A DNA stretch of 20,388 bases from Silene noctiflora (Eukaryota > Streptophyta > Magnoliopsida > Caryophyllales > Caryophyllaceae). Of the stretch, positions 1 to 9,871 are shown piece by piece. Where the stretch lies: the NCBI GenBank assembly GCA_009801015.1, contig VHZZ01003289.1, forward strand, positions 47,774-68,161, read 5' to 3'. A program made the translations under genes and the position numbers. Each line of letters starts with the position of its first letter. The stretch's first letter is position 1. The notes under the pieces were generated by a model that was given only the letters and a program-made list of their open reading frames with translations, did no database searches and was not told where the DNA came from.

Positions 1-329
1 ATTCTTTATGTGAGATTTACATATGTGATCAATTATGATCGACAATTTGTGATCGCATTATTGTCGGGGACACTTTTCTCCAACAACATGATGTGCTATA
101 TATTCCTGAATTCAAGCACAATTTACTTTCAGTGGGAAAGCTTCTTTCTACATCTCATATGTTAATTCAGTTCAATGTGGATTGCTGCTATATTCAGGAC
201 CCTACTTCTAGAAAGACAGTAGCAGTTGGTCAAAGAGAGGCAGACCTTTATAAGCTGAGGATTGCTCATTTGCAGAATAAGTTTCCTGATAAGTCATTGA
301 GTTGTTCCACTGTTGTTCAGTGTAATAGT

Positions 330-1150
330 TTGTCAAATAAGTCCTGTGCTAAAATTTATTTGTATCATGCACGCTTGGGACATACTTCTCTTTCTAAGAT
401 GTATCACATTAAGGATGTTGATTGTAATAAACTCAAAGATTATCAATGTGAAACCCGTCGTTTAGCAAAAATGCACAAGTTACCCTTTCCCAGGAGTATT
501 TCTAGAGCATCACAATCATTTGATCTCATTCATGTTGACTTGTGGGGACATTATAAGACTCCATCACTTACAGGGGCTCATTACTTTCTTACAATTGTTG
601 ATGATTTTTTTCGAGTTACTTGGACATTCTTACTCAAATTCAAAACTGAAGTCTCTAAGATTATTCAAGATTTCTTGCAACAAATATATACACAATTTGG
701 CAAGTTGGTTAAGGTTGTTAGAAGTGATAATGGGACTGAAATTCTTCAGAATTCATGTTCACAATTATTCCTTTATAAGGGGATTTGTCATCAAAGGAGT
801 GCTCCTTACACCCCCCCCCAACAAAATGGACGGGTTGAAAGGAAGCATAGACATTTGATTGAGACCTCTCGTGCTTTATTATTGTATGTTGGACTTCCTA
901 CAAGGTTTTTTGGAGAATGCATCTTAGCAGCTACTTATTTGATCAACAAATTACCCTATGCTGTGCTTGATTGGAAGACACCATATGAAGTTCTGCTTGG
1001 CAAGGTTCCTTCTTATGATGAGCTCAGGATCATAGGGTGTCTATGTTATGCTTTGGATCCATCCCCTCACAAAGACAAGTTTGTAGCCAAGGGCATTAAA
1101 TGCATTTTTGTTGGTTATCCTTGTGGTGAGAAGGCCTATAAGGTGTATGA
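330..1150 (+). pseudogene. copia pol: GAG-pre-integrase and integrase region (fossil)
   Basis: The plus-strand translation matches the copia polyprotein. It has the LxHxRLGH-type GAG-pre-integrase/zinc-binding stretch around 360-480, the integrase core around 520-860 (recognisable as HVDLWG, then VVRSDNGTE, then PQQNGRVERKHRHL), and the copia integrase C-terminal stretch with GCLCYA and KCIFVGYP near 1030-1130. In a live element this enzyme inserts the cDNA into host chromosomes. Sequence before 330 also reads as pol (LYIPEFKHNLLSVGKL). It is part of a broken polyprotein and not a host gene. Confidence 0.92.
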
Positions 1151-1639
1151 TCTTGCAACACATAAGGTGATTGTCAGCAGGAATGTCATCTTTCAGGAGA
1201 ATGTATTTCCTTTCAAATCCTCTTCATCTGATCAATTTTCTAAGATTTCTTTTCCTGCTTATGATCCTCTGTGTGTTCACGATCCATTAATTCCTTCTTC
1301 TTCACCTGGCAATGCACAGCATACCAGAGTACCACCTGGTAATCATGGATCCTATGATGTTGCTGATATTCGTTCAGGATCTCATTTTTCTCCTAATAAT
1401 TCCTCACCTACACATAGTCCTGTACCTGATGCACCTTCTTAGCATTCTCTTCCTGCAACTGTTGTAGTTCCTATTAGGAAGTCCACCAGAACCAGGCATA
1501 TTCCTTCCCATTTACAAGACTTTGTATGCTCTACTCTTCCTTCTAATTCTGCAGGGTCTGAGGTTTTTAATGTTTTTAATTTGGAAACATATCCTGCAAA
1601 TTATCAGGCATCCTTAAATGTTGTTCTCAGTACAGTAGA

Positions 1640-2440
1640 GCCTGCTACTTATAATCAGGCTAAGACAGACCCAAGATGGGTAGAAGCCATGAATAAGGAA
1701 CTTCTTGCCCTAGAAGCCAATGACACTTGGGAAATGTCCTATTTACCACCTGGTTTTAAACCCATTGGTTCTAAATGGGTCTTTAAGATCAAATTTAACC
1801 CTAATGGCATAGTTGAAAGGTATAAAGCACGGTTAGTTGCCAAGGGGTTTACTCAAGTTGAAGGAAAAGACTATAAATCTACTTTTTCCCCAGTTGCTAA
1901 ATTCAGCACAGTTAGAGTGCTCTTGTATGTTGCAACATCTAGATCTTGGCCCATTTATCAATTGGATATTAACAACGCATTTCTTCATGGCCATTTGGAT
2001 GAAGAAATCTATATGCATCCTCCTGATGGTTATTCTCAAGGGAAACCTGGTGAATTCTGTCGCCTAAGGAGGTCACTTTATGGCCTTAAACAGGCATCTC
2101 GTCAATGGAATATTGAACTCACAAAATTATTAATTTCTAAAGGCTTTACTCAGTCCAAGAATGATTATTCACTCTTTGTCAAAGATCAGACTTCCTCTAT
2201 TATCATTGTTTTAGCTTATTTTGATGATTTGTTAATAACTGGCAATGATTCAGTAGCTATTCAAGATCTTAAGCATGTTTTGGACAAGGCTTTTACCATT
2301 AACGACCTTGGTTTGATCAAATATTTTCTGGGTCTCGAAGTTATTCGTTTCTCTGATGGTTTACTGGTTAATCAACGTAAATATATTGTGGATATTCTCA
2401 GAGATACTTGTATGGAAAATTGCAAGTCTGCTTCATTTCC
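1640..2440 (+). pseudogene. copia pol: reverse transcriptase region (fossil)
   Basis: The translation shows the copia-type reverse transcriptase (RVT_2). Landmarks in order are the W-x-x-AM-x-KEL-x-ALEAN-x-TWE entry block, KPIGSKWVFKIK, RYKARLVAKGFTQVEG, the QLDINNAFLHGHLDEEIYM block, RSLYGLKQASRQWN, and the palm region with ITGND, then LGLIKYFLGLEV. The domain makes cDNA from element RNA in virus-like particles. Between integrase and reverse transcriptase lies the usual poorly conserved Ser/Pro-rich linker. It belongs to the same broken polyprotein as the integrase region. Confidence 0.93.
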
Positions 2441-2525
2441 TCTTCCTCGTGGCCTTAGGTTGTCTACTGATGAGGGTGAGTTGATTACTGAACCAGAGAT
2501 CTACAGGCGATTGGTTGGCAAATTG

Positions 2526-2548
2526 NNTNATCTAAATCTTACACNCCN
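2526..2548. other. Ambiguous bases (N)
   Basis: Five undetermined bases occur here (2526, 2527, 2529, 2545, 2548) inside the retrotransposon. Single Ns also occur at 8538, inside a Stowaway MITE, and at 20352, inside the putative Helitron. All lie in repetitive DNA, consistent with consensus conflict among multi-copy reads. Confidence 0.95.
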
Positions 2549-2639
2549 TGATCTTTCTTATTGTGTTCAGCATCTCAGCCAATTCCTTAGTGCACCTAGG
2601 TTACCTCATTTGCAGGCAGCACTTCATGTAGTTCGTTAT

Positions 2640-3115
2640 CTCAAAGGCACTCAAGATGCTGCTATGTTCTATCCTGCTAATAATGATCTTAATTTGCGTG
2701 CATATTGTGATGCAGACTAGGGCTCTTGTCCGTATAGTTGCAAATCCCTTACTGGTTACTGTGTGTTTCTTGGACAGCCATTGATTTCCTGGAAATCCAA
2801 GAAACAGAAGACAGTCTCCAAATCCTCTGCATAACCTGAATACCGAGCTATGTCTTATACTACTACTGAGTTGGTTTGGTTACATTCTCTTCTAGCTGAC
2901 TTTAAGGTTACTTCTTCCCTTCCAATTCAGTTAAATTGCGACAACAAAGCAGCACAGCACATTGCTGCTAACCCTGTATTTCACGAGCGTACTAAGCACC
3001 TGAATATAGATTGTCATAATGTTCGTGAAAGAGTTCAAGAGGGTTTCATTTCCACAACCCATGTTTCTTAGCTTCTAGCATGCAGCTTGCTGATCTAATG
3101 ACCAAGCCCTTAGGT
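2640..3115 (+). pseudogene. copia pol: RNase H region (fossil)
   Basis: Downstream of the reverse transcriptase the plus-strand reading resembles the copia RNase H domain: the connection LxxALHVVRYLKGT, an RAYCDAD-like start, [14 protein letters not shown], and the C-terminal LNCDNKAAQHIAANPVFHERTKHL block, which is very typical of plant copia elements. The final few codons before the 3' LTR resemble the usual LADLMTKPL tail. The region is degraded and not expected to give a working enzyme. Confidence 0.88.
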
Positions 3116-3234
3116 CAGCAGTAGCATTTTTTTCTTTCTTCCAAGTTGGGTTTGCATTTTGACTTCAGATGCTAGTAATGCTACAGCTACTACTGCTGCT
3201 AGTTAGTTGTTCAAGGAGATAGGTAGTTAGAGGT

Positions 3235-3440
3235 TGTTAGAATTTCCGGATTTTCAGGAAATCAGTTAGAAGTCTGTTAGAGTTTGTTATTAGATATTTT
3301 AGGAGTTTCCAGAATTACCATTGTATATATATACATAAGTTGTACAGTTGATTTAAGATATACAATACACACAGTTTTATTTAGCTTTCTTCTGTTGATT
3401 ACATTCATAAGCAATTTCATCTTCATTACAAAGCTTCAAG
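3235..3440 (+). repeat. Candidate 3' LTR of the copia element (fossil)
   Basis: After the RNase H tail and a roughly 120 bp spacer, the sequence begins TGTTAGAATTTCC, a common copia LTR start. It contains a TATA-like run (gtatatatatacata) near 3320-3340. The upstream side (aggagataggtagttagagg) is a weak purine-rich stretch that could be a decayed polypurine tract. The end is unclear: TTACA at 3430 and CTTCA at 3448 are both possible, giving an LTR of about 200 bp. Without the 5' LTR neither the edges nor the target duplication can be confirmed. Confidence 0.5.
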
Positions 3441-3450
3441 CTCCTTCAAT

Positions 3451-4363
3451 GACGTCTTCATATCTTTTGATCCATGTCTTCACACCGTCACCTCCCACAA
3501 TCATCGGCTCATAACTTTTGAGTATGTTACTCATTATCACCACCATTTTTAAATTAAGTTTCACCTAAAATAGCATTTTTTTTTTGCCATCATTATGGAG
3601 TAATTTGTAACTTATTCCTTCAAGGGAATGAGAGGTTATCACTAATTTCTAAATCTACGGAATACAAATTTATTTTTAAATTGAAAATATTTAATCTTAT
3701 GTTTACTACTCCGTAGTTATGTTTAAAAGACACTTTTAATTAATCGAACTGATACTTAAATCAAATCATTATATAATGTTAAAACACGTTCAATAACATA
3801 GTTTCACGGGTATTATTTATTATCGGTCATCTCCTTTAACAAAAGTATTTTCACAATAAAACAAAAAACTATATATTCACGAATTTTTATTTTATTTATA
3901 TCTACTCGATTTTTTTTGAATATAATTTTATTTTAATTTAGTGTTTTATTTAATCTCACGAATTTTTTAAGTATAAATTTTAGTTCCCAACCCCCAATTC
4001 ATTGTTAATTTTTTTGCATCCCCTATATCCAAATCTTAGATATGCCAGTAATGCCACTGTATTTATTTTTGTTTGGTGAATAAATATCTTGAATAAAGTT
4101 TCAATAGGGCGAATATATTCCAAACATTTGACATGAATTCTTTACAAAAACGATTGGACATTCAACGTAAAATTATCTAGTACCAAATGTGCCATATCTA
4201 TCAAGGTAATAAGCACGTGTGATTCTATATTTAATCCTGATTAAAGTAGAAAGTTATATTCCTTATTCACTTTCATCTTGTATCGTAATTCTTTACATCT
4301 TTTCGAGTTTTTTAAATTTTAACGACGTTATTTCAAAACTTCAATTACTCGGATTGTGTGCTG
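3451..4363. other. AT-rich intergenic DNA, no gene seen
   Basis: No coding signal is visible. The stretch is AT-rich with T runs and one TACTCCGTA word (3707-3715) plus a TATGGAGTA word (3594-3602). No clear terminal repeats or element ends were found. Confidence 0.6.
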
Positions 4364-4376
4364 ACTATCAAATGTC
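4364..4376 (+). repeat. Left target-site duplication of the SINE
   Basis: The 13-mer ACTATCAAATGTC immediately precedes the SINE body and recurs exactly right after its poly(A) tail at 4535-4547. This is the signature of LINE-machinery insertion. Confidence 0.88.
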
Positions 4377-4534
4377 ACCAAAGATGTCTTAGTTTAGTGG
4401 TTAGATGTCTTAGTTTAGTGGTTAAGACGAAGGTATTGTGGATAATAGGTCTCAGGTTCGAATTCCCTCTCCCCTCTATTGTAATGCGACTATGTGCGCG
4501 TTTTGTAAGACAAAAAAAAAAAAAAAAAAAAAAA
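4377..4534 (+). mobile_element. tRNA-derived SINE with poly(A) tail
   Basis: This is a short interspersed element made from a tRNA-like Pol III promoter. The A box reads TTAGTTTAGTGGTTAAGAC (about 4410-4428) and the B box reads GGTTCGAATTC (4455-4465), about 40 bp apart as in tRNA-derived promoters. The body runs on to a tail of 23 or so A residues (4512-4534), and perfect 13 bp target duplications flank the whole. SINEs encode no protein and move with LINE enzymes. The tail and duplications are undamaged, so the insertion is likely young. The head is odd: a 21 bp block carrying the A box is present twice in exact tandem (4382-4402 and 4403-4423). A host tRNA gene is unlikely, since no cloverleaf closes around it and a poly(A) tail is present. 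Confidence 0.88.
4382..4423 (+). repeat. Exact 21 bp tandem duplication covering the SINE A box
   Basis: The block beginning AGATGTCTTAGTTTAG occurs at 4382-4402 and again at 4403-4423 with no mismatch. Both copies lie inside the flanking target duplications, so the duplication belongs to the inserted element or arose after insertion. Confidence 0.9.
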
Positions 4535-4547
4535 ACTATCAAATGTC
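4535..4547 (+). repeat. Right target-site duplication of the SINE
   Basis: Exact second copy of ACTATCAAATGTC directly after the poly(A) tail. Its first A could equally belong to the tail. Confidence 0.88.
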
Positions 4548-4907
4548 TGAGACGTAGATCCTCTAACATAGCATTACAATATTTCATTTTAATCCAAAAC
4601 ACGTAAATCTTTACAGCTAATAGTGTACGATACATAACAATGCCACAGAGTCGACGACTCAATACTTACGAGTGAATGAAAAATAGAATGAATTTGTACA
4701 ATAATAGTACAAATTTACAAATTTACAAATTATTGAACGAATAACACCTTTACTTTTTGCATACATAGTTTCCCACATGCACTTTTATTGAGTAATTTTA
4801 TCTTACAATATGATCGATTATTTTATATTGTAAATTAGTGGCGAAAGTATAATAATACGTATACACTATTAAAGTGTTTAATTGTAGTACTAGAATGAGT
4901 TGAAATA

Positions 4908-5104
4908 CTCCCTCCTATTCTATATATTCTTCCTTTTTCCTTTTTACACAAGAAATAACAAAGTGAATTTGGACCACACAAAACACACTACCCCACATAC
5001 CATTGAATTTGGACCACACAAATCAACCTAAAAAAAGAAATAGGGAAGAAAACTCGAATAACCGAATAAGAAAATAGGGAGGAATATATAGAATAGGAGG
5101 GGAG
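4908..5104. mobile_element. Stowaway MITE (Tc1/mariner type), 197 bp
   Basis: The element starts CTCCCTCCTATTCTATATAT and ends in the inverted complement (ATATATAGAATAGGAGGGGAG), with terminal inverted repeats of about 30 bp and few mismatches. A TA dinucleotide lies on both sides (4906-4907 and 5105-5106), as Stowaway elements require. It has no coding capacity and would depend on a mariner-like transposase elsewhere. Inside, the phrase GAATTTGGACCACACAAA occurs twice (near 4964 and 5005), a small internal direct repeat. Confidence 0.88.
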
Positions 5105-5106
5105 TA

Positions 5107-5340
5107 TATTGTATGCAAATGGAGTTGGCATACTCACATTTGTTAGGTTTTCTTGCTTTATTACTAAAATTCAATATTCACGGCATTTATTCTTGCTTAT
5201 GTTTGACTATATATGGCTTGTCTACTGAGTATCGTAGGGGCCTTAATTAGCTTATAGGCCTTATGATAGCATACTATCATCATTCTATAAAATCGTTTAC
5301 ACCATTCACATTTGTAGTCAGTCTTACTAGTAGAACTCGT
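5107..5340. other. Intergenic DNA, no gene seen
   Basis: AT-rich non-coding sequence following the MITE. No terminal repeats or promoter-like blocks stand out. Confidence 0.5.
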
Positions 5341-5470
5341 AAAATTGACAAAACCTAATCCAAACACCTAAACCGAGGACTTGTATTTGACCAATAACCC
5401 GAATTAACCTGACTCGAATACACAAGAACTTGCTAAAAATGATCAGAAACCGAAATGACACTACTAAACA
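5341..5470. repeat. Degenerate ACCCGAA/GACTCGAA repeat patch
   Basis: Repeated short phrases such as AACCTAATCC, AACCCGAATTAACC and TGACTCGAATAC resemble the degenerate GACCC/GGGTC type repeat also seen at about 10390-10600 and 19300-19510. It is low complexity, with no open reading frame and no clear edges. Confidence 0.4.
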
Positions 5471-5611
5471 ATCAACATTGCCTTAAGGGTGCATATATTT
5501 CCACGCGATGCATAGACCAATCCACGGGAAATATGAGCCATATGCCTAAAGCACCCTTTGTTATGTATTGCAACTTTATGTCCGAACCCGCAAAGGCGCA
5601 AAGCACCCTTT

Positions 5612-5625
5612 AGAGAGAGAGAGAG
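5612..5625 (+). repeat. (AG)7 microsatellite
   Basis: A short pure AG run followed by a G run. A few dozen bases upstream the phrase AAAGCACCCTTT appears twice (about 5549 and 5600). Confidence 0.9.
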
Positions 5626-7170
5626 GGGGTATGATGTTTGGAATGTCCGTGGCTTAATACGTTGACGAAAGTGAATTTAATTTATGAGAGACCTAACTTA
5701 ACCGAATTATTGCAAAGTTAAAATACCCGTTGGAACTAATCCGACCCGACCGCACCCAACAAAGAGACAAGAATAATAAATTTGGAAATTTCCGGAAGGA
5801 GATTGGATGTGGTTTTGAAGCAAGTGAATGAATGAGCTGTAAAATAGGAGATGTATGAAGTATGCAAGTGTTGAATCATAGAGTTGTTCGTACAAATACA
5901 GATACTTGTTGTTTAGTATACTTAAATTATCCGGTAAGTGTGTGTGTGTGACCAATAAATAGTGGAAACCATAGAATAAGTATATAATAATGTGATTGAT
6001 TGTCCTACAAATCTGTCCATATATATTTGCTTGTCTTTCTTATGTAATGTATCCACCAAGCACGTCTTTCTTCCACGTGTCTTACCCTACTTTTTGTGGG
6101 GTGGCTGCTTAATTTTGGACGCCTATTTCTTACCATTGAATAATACAAGATTAAGAATTGGATTTAGGACTAATTAAGATTATTCTCTTTCATTATTTAA
6201 TTCATTCAACTTGATTATATATGTGATCTTTAGTAATGTTAACCCAATTGCATATTTGTTTCATCTAAATTTATCCTTATGATTTAAAAACAGTACCATC
6301 CAAGTGGATTTGAATATGAAGACATGATTCGAAATAATCTATACTTTCTATAAAATTGGCCTAATAGATAACGTATAATTGTGTTAAAATGGTTTAGTTT
6401 GAATTGACGAAAATGAGCTAATTATGAACTAAAAAGGTGGCACAGTGCAATCAGATCAACTCGACTTCAAGATTAACGCTGGTATCGTGTGTAAACTCTT
6501 AAGACTTGTATGTCCAACCGCCTTTCGTCCAAGTACAAGTCACTTTATGTCGATCATGAAAGAGTAATTTCGTCGTATTTATTAGTTTACATACTGTTAG
6601 AAGGAAGACTGTAGGACAATTCTCGAGACAAGGAAGAAAGACTATTTTTCTATTACGAATTTAAATGATCCAATAGAACTAAGTTAAAATGATACGGAGT
6701 ATTAAGTAAGATTGTTTGCTGATAATCTATTTACTCCAGATCGTCCATTTGTTATAAATAATCATCAACAAAAATTCACCTAATAAACCAACAACATTAC
6801 ATGTTGTCATACATTTTCCACAGGTGTTAAACAACCACAATTTCATCCCTAAAATTAGGATCAATTGGTAACATAATTAAGTTAATTCACACTAAAGTAA
6901 GTGTTTTAATAAGGACATTAACTACTAAATTATCTCAAATATTATAACGTAGACTTTGTCATAAACCTATCCAAAACCGCGGTTGAAGAAGATTACATTG
7001 AAGATTCTATCATGTCAAAAGTAATGAATACTTTGATAGTACAATTTAAAAGCATTATTATTATTTATTTAATTTTATACGGCGTGGCGGCATATTATTG
7101 AGAGACTCACTAAAGTCAAAGAAGACAAATGCAAGGCAACTTAAAGTATAAAGTAATACAGTACAAATTA
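5626..7170. other. Intergenic DNA, no gene seen
   Basis: No convincing coding signal. Open frames near 5707-5955 (minus) and 5992-6177 (plus) are short, AT-rich and have no recognisable motif. A small (TG)n run lies at about 5939-5950 and a TACGGAGTA word at 6693-6701. Confidence 0.55.
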
Positions 7171-7186
7171 TTTATGACCGCCAATA

Positions 7187-7341
7187 TCCGTCACAAGCTT
7201 GTAACGGAACAAATAAAATTCTCATGGATAGATAAAGATAGGTTATTTGTGACATTCCAGACACTTTAATTTTTTATCTTATTCACACATGTAGACTGTG
7301 GTGATATTTGACCTGTCATAAGCTTGGACCCGTCACAAGGG
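7187..7341. mobile_element. Foldback MITE-like element, copy 1 of GTCACAAGCTTGTAAC family
   Basis: A 22 bp near-palindromic block at 7187-7208 (core GTCACAAGCTTGTAACGG) opens the element. It closes with TGTCATAAGCTTG (7314-7326) and CCCGTCACAAGG just after, roughly the inverse of the start. The same opening block and closing 13-mer occur in the second copy near 8.9 kb, so this is a family and not chance. The interior is AT-rich and non-coding. Superfamily is not determined; no clean target duplication was seen. Confidence 0.6.
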
Positions 7342-8100
7342 TAAAATAGTCATTTTAATTACGGCACGACTAAAAACTCTTTTGTTTCCTTTTCAGCTTT
7401 TTTATTTTTTTTCCTACCTAATTTCCGGCTGCTAATTATTCTTCACACAGTTTCATGTTTCACCGTAATTCCTGCTTTACTTTTGGCTACTTTGTCAATA
7501 AAAAGATTTAAATGGACTGATTTGAATTGGTCAAATCTAATACTCTTACTACTTTCTATTTTGTTTTTACTTTAAATGGTTACTTATTTTGCGTTACGTG
7601 TTGCGTGTCGCGCGATGGTGGAGCGAGAGGGATTATTAGACTAGTAGGGACACTCGCTCTCACTCAAAATGGAAAAATTCGAAATTTAATTAAATTATCA
7701 AACTTCTTTCAATAGAATCCTAGCTCTCCACTGGCAGTGTTGCGGTTATTTCTTTACGTTTATTTTTTAAAATAAATATATACAAAAATCTAATTATATA
7801 TTTTTCTTTAATTTGTACAATATAACTCTTTACAATAGCTAAAACATTTCTCACAAAAAAAATACGTTTTCTGAGACATTTTGCATGTACATGAGACGTC
7901 TGGAAATGGATGAAAAATTATATGGGCGTTTGTTCATATGTCAGATCAAAAGTTACTTTTAACCAAGTTAAATTGTTTTATGTCGGTATATATTAATTAC
8001 GAATGAATTTAAAGTTTGTTTAGAAAAAAAGTATTCATGATTGGATTTCAAAGAAAATGACTTATTTTTCTCTTACTGCATTAGTAATCAGTCATTATAA
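7342..8100. other. Intergenic DNA, no gene seen
   Basis: AT-rich sequence. The short open frame at 7527-7715 lacks any recognisable motif. A 7 bp inverted repeat GAGCGAG/CTCGCTC lies at 7621-7660 but is too short to interpret. Confidence 0.5.
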
Positions 8101-8109
8101 GATATTGTG

Positions 8110-8800
8110 AGACAATATGAGGTTGAGTTCGTTCAAAATTTCTCTGAAATTGAAATTCAAGCTTGATCTCGATTCAAAACTCATGAATTATGATGACTGA
8201 AAAGTTAAAGCTTGAGTTTAACTCGAATTATGTCTCGCGCTCGATTCAATCAATATGGTTTTTCCACTTTTCAAAATATAATAATCATATACACTCATAT
8301 ATCACCATTTAAAACAAAACCCTTATAATATACTCCCTCCGATCCAGACAGATGGTAACACTTACCTAAAATGGATGATCCACACCAATGGTAACATACC
8401 ATATTTGGCATGAAAAACGACTAAATTACCCTTACATCCACTACCTATTTACAACTTTACCATCCACTCACCCACTCACAAACTACATATTTAATTCACA
8501 TAAACTCATGTGGCCCCAATCAAATTTTCCTACTTTANCCCTCACTTTTCCACCTTTTCTTAAATAACCACTTTTTCCCTATGTTACCATTTGTCTGGAT
8601 CGGAAGGAGTACATACTCATATACAAAAAAAAACTTAGCTCATTCGTGCTATCGATAACTCAAACTGATCCTTACTAGCCTCAAAACTTGCGTTAGGGTC
8701 AACTAGAGTCAGGCTTAACTGAATCGAAATCTCCATATCTACATACCCAAATCGATTGAATATATTGTCGACCGAACTCAACTCATTTAAGTTAAAAATC
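8110..8800. repeat. Degenerate CTCGA/GAGTT-rich repeat, split by a Stowaway MITE
   Basis: On the left (about 8110-8260), phrases such as AGCTTGATCTCGATTC, CTTGAGTTTAACTCGAA and GCGCTCGATTCAATC recur. On the right (about 8636-8800) similar phrases continue (GATAACTCAAACTG, GAACTCAACTCATTTAAG). This looks like one degenerate low-complexity repeat into which the Stowaway element at 8333-8609 inserted. The link between the two sides is inferred from style, not alignment. Confidence 0.35.
8333..8609. mobile_element. Stowaway MITE (Tc1/mariner type), 277 bp
   Basis: Terminal inverted repeats of 28 bp start CTCCCTCCGATCCAGACAGA and end in the complement TCTGGATCGGAAGGAG, with about two mismatches. 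They continue inward through the TGGTAACA/TGTTACCA phrase. TA target duplications sit at 8331-8332 and 8610-8611. CTCCCTCCG is the hallmark end of plant Stowaway elements. It is non-coding and well preserved, so probably fairly young. It differs in length and interior from the MITE at 4908, so the two are different subfamilies. Confidence 0.92.
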
Positions 8801-8845
8801 ATCCTCCCAAAAAGATCCAATTTATAGACTTAAACAAATTTTCAT

Positions 8846-8907
8846 TTGTAACGGACAAAATCCGTCACAAGCTTGTAACGGACAAAATCCGTCACAAGCT
8901 TGTAACG
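8846..8907 (+). repeat. 2.3 copies of a 27 bp hairpin-forming unit
   Basis: The unit starts TTGTAACGGACAAAATCCGT and ends CACAAGC. Two full exact copies are followed by TTGTAACG. Within each unit ACGGA and TCCGT pair around a CAAAA loop, and flanking TTGT and ACAA can extend the stem. Confidence 0.92.
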
Positions 8908-8990
8908 TGAGACAAAAAGGCAAGTGAAAAGGCAAGTGGTAAAGGGTTGCGAGATGTCATAAGCTTGTGACCGTCCGTCACGAGCAAGTG
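8846..8990. mobile_element. Foldback MITE-like element, copy 2 of GTCACAAGCTTGTAAC family
   Basis: The copy opens with a 27 bp unit present twice in exact tandem (8846-8872, 8873-8899) plus an 8 bp third start (8900-8907). Each unit contains the hairpin ACGGACAAAATCCGT. It closes with TGTCATAAGCTTG (8955-8967) and then CCGTCCGTCACGAGCAAG, approximately the inverse of the opening. It shares the 22 bp opening block (8861-8882) and the closing 13-mer with the copy at 7187, but the interior is shorter and different. It is non-coding, and a chance open frame across it on the minus strand should be ignored. Confidence 0.6.
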
Positions 8991-9317
8991 GGGCCGATAG
9001 ACTTAAACAAATGAATGAACATGTAGAGCATTTTAATAGGGTCATCCAATTTGTGGTTTCCACCAGGTTTCGTTGCTCAAATCATACACTACCGTCAAAG
9101 GCACTAATATCAATCAAATGCAAGGTGGCTACATTCAGATTATGACATAGACAATCCCTTGCATTTATTCAAATTGGTGCGACAGGACATCCAACAAAAT
9201 AACAAATAGACATAAAATCAGATGTACAGTTTTAGTTAATTGTGCAAATTGAGACATAACACCACCTTAATTTGCTTAATTTATGCTCTAAGATATGGAT
9301 CTTGTTGCATTATTATT

Positions 9318-9504
9318 GAGTTAAAGATGATCGGTCCGACTTTCCTCTTTTATGTCTCATCTTCTATCTCATTACTTTTATTTTACGACATAACATTATT
9401 TACATAATAAATAAAGTTAGTAGCAATTTCTCTTAAACCAATGATGTGTCATAAAAAGAGTACAGTAGGATACGAGATGGGACATGAGACGGAAAATCGG
9501 CTCT
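9318..9504. mobile_element. Long-TIR MITE, possibly Mutator-like, 187 bp
   Basis: The left arm (from about 9335) reads CCGACTTTCC then TATGTCTCATCTTCTATCTC. The complement of the right end reads CCGATTTTCC then GTCTCATGTCCCATCTCGTATC, and the similarity goes on for some 60 bp to GACATAACATTA versus GACACATCATTGG. The element is thus almost entirely a fold-back. CATTATTATT occurs at 9308-9317 and 9505-9514 and could be a 10 bp target duplication, which would fit Mutator-like elements, but it is low complexity. If so, the left end carries about 15 extra bases between GAG and CCGAC. Confidence 0.6.
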
Positions 9505-9871
9505 CATTATTATTAGTATAGGTATCTCTATTAATGGTTAATAGATAGACAAAACAATTGGACATTATGTTGTTTGATTGTAATAGTTTGGGTGTGCATA
9601 TCCCAAATTGATTGTTAATAATTTCACATATCCACTAGTAAATTGAATAAATTTAGATACTATGTATGGAGTATGATAAGATAATATATTGAATCTTATA
9701 CATATGTGGTACACGGTATTAAATATGATAATTTTGGAAGAAATTGGAATTTATTCAAAATAGGGTTAAAAAAAGAGAATCGAGTTGAAATGGAAAGTAA
9801 TTAGCAAAAAGATATCCAAATAAGATCAGGAACATAGAAAGGCTTACGAACAAGGATTTTAAGAGCTAACT

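Larger units (their letters stand above)
1..3450 (+). mobile_element. Ty1/copia LTR retrotransposon, 3' portion (fossil)
   Basis: This is the downstream part of a Ty1/copia (Pseudoviridae-type) retrotransposon. The domain order on the plus strand is GAG-pre-integrase, integrase core, copia-type reverse transcriptase, then RNase H, followed by an LTR-like block. Integrase lying before reverse transcriptase is what separates copia from gypsy elements. The 5' LTR, primer binding site, gag and most of the protease lie outside the window, so age cannot be measured from LTR divergence. The coding part is broken in a few places and the copy looks inactive, but the protein domains are still easily readable, which suggests a moderately old rather than ancient insertion. 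Several ambiguous bases fall inside it, as expected where reads from many similar copies collapse together. The right edge is uncertain by tens of bases. Confidence 0.93.

Noticed and set aside
4377-4511. A functional tRNA gene
   Set aside because: A and B boxes are present, but no acceptor stem closes around them, the A box is doubled, and a poly(A) tail with target duplications marks a SINE.
4358-4662. Open frames running through the SINE on both strands
   Set aside because: They translate the Pol III element and its poly(A)/poly(T) tract (Lys or Phe runs) and are not proteins.
8842-9063. Minus-strand open frame with a repeated YKLVTDFVR peptide
   Set aside because: The peptide repeat is just the 27 bp DNA tandem of the foldback element, whose length is a multiple of three.
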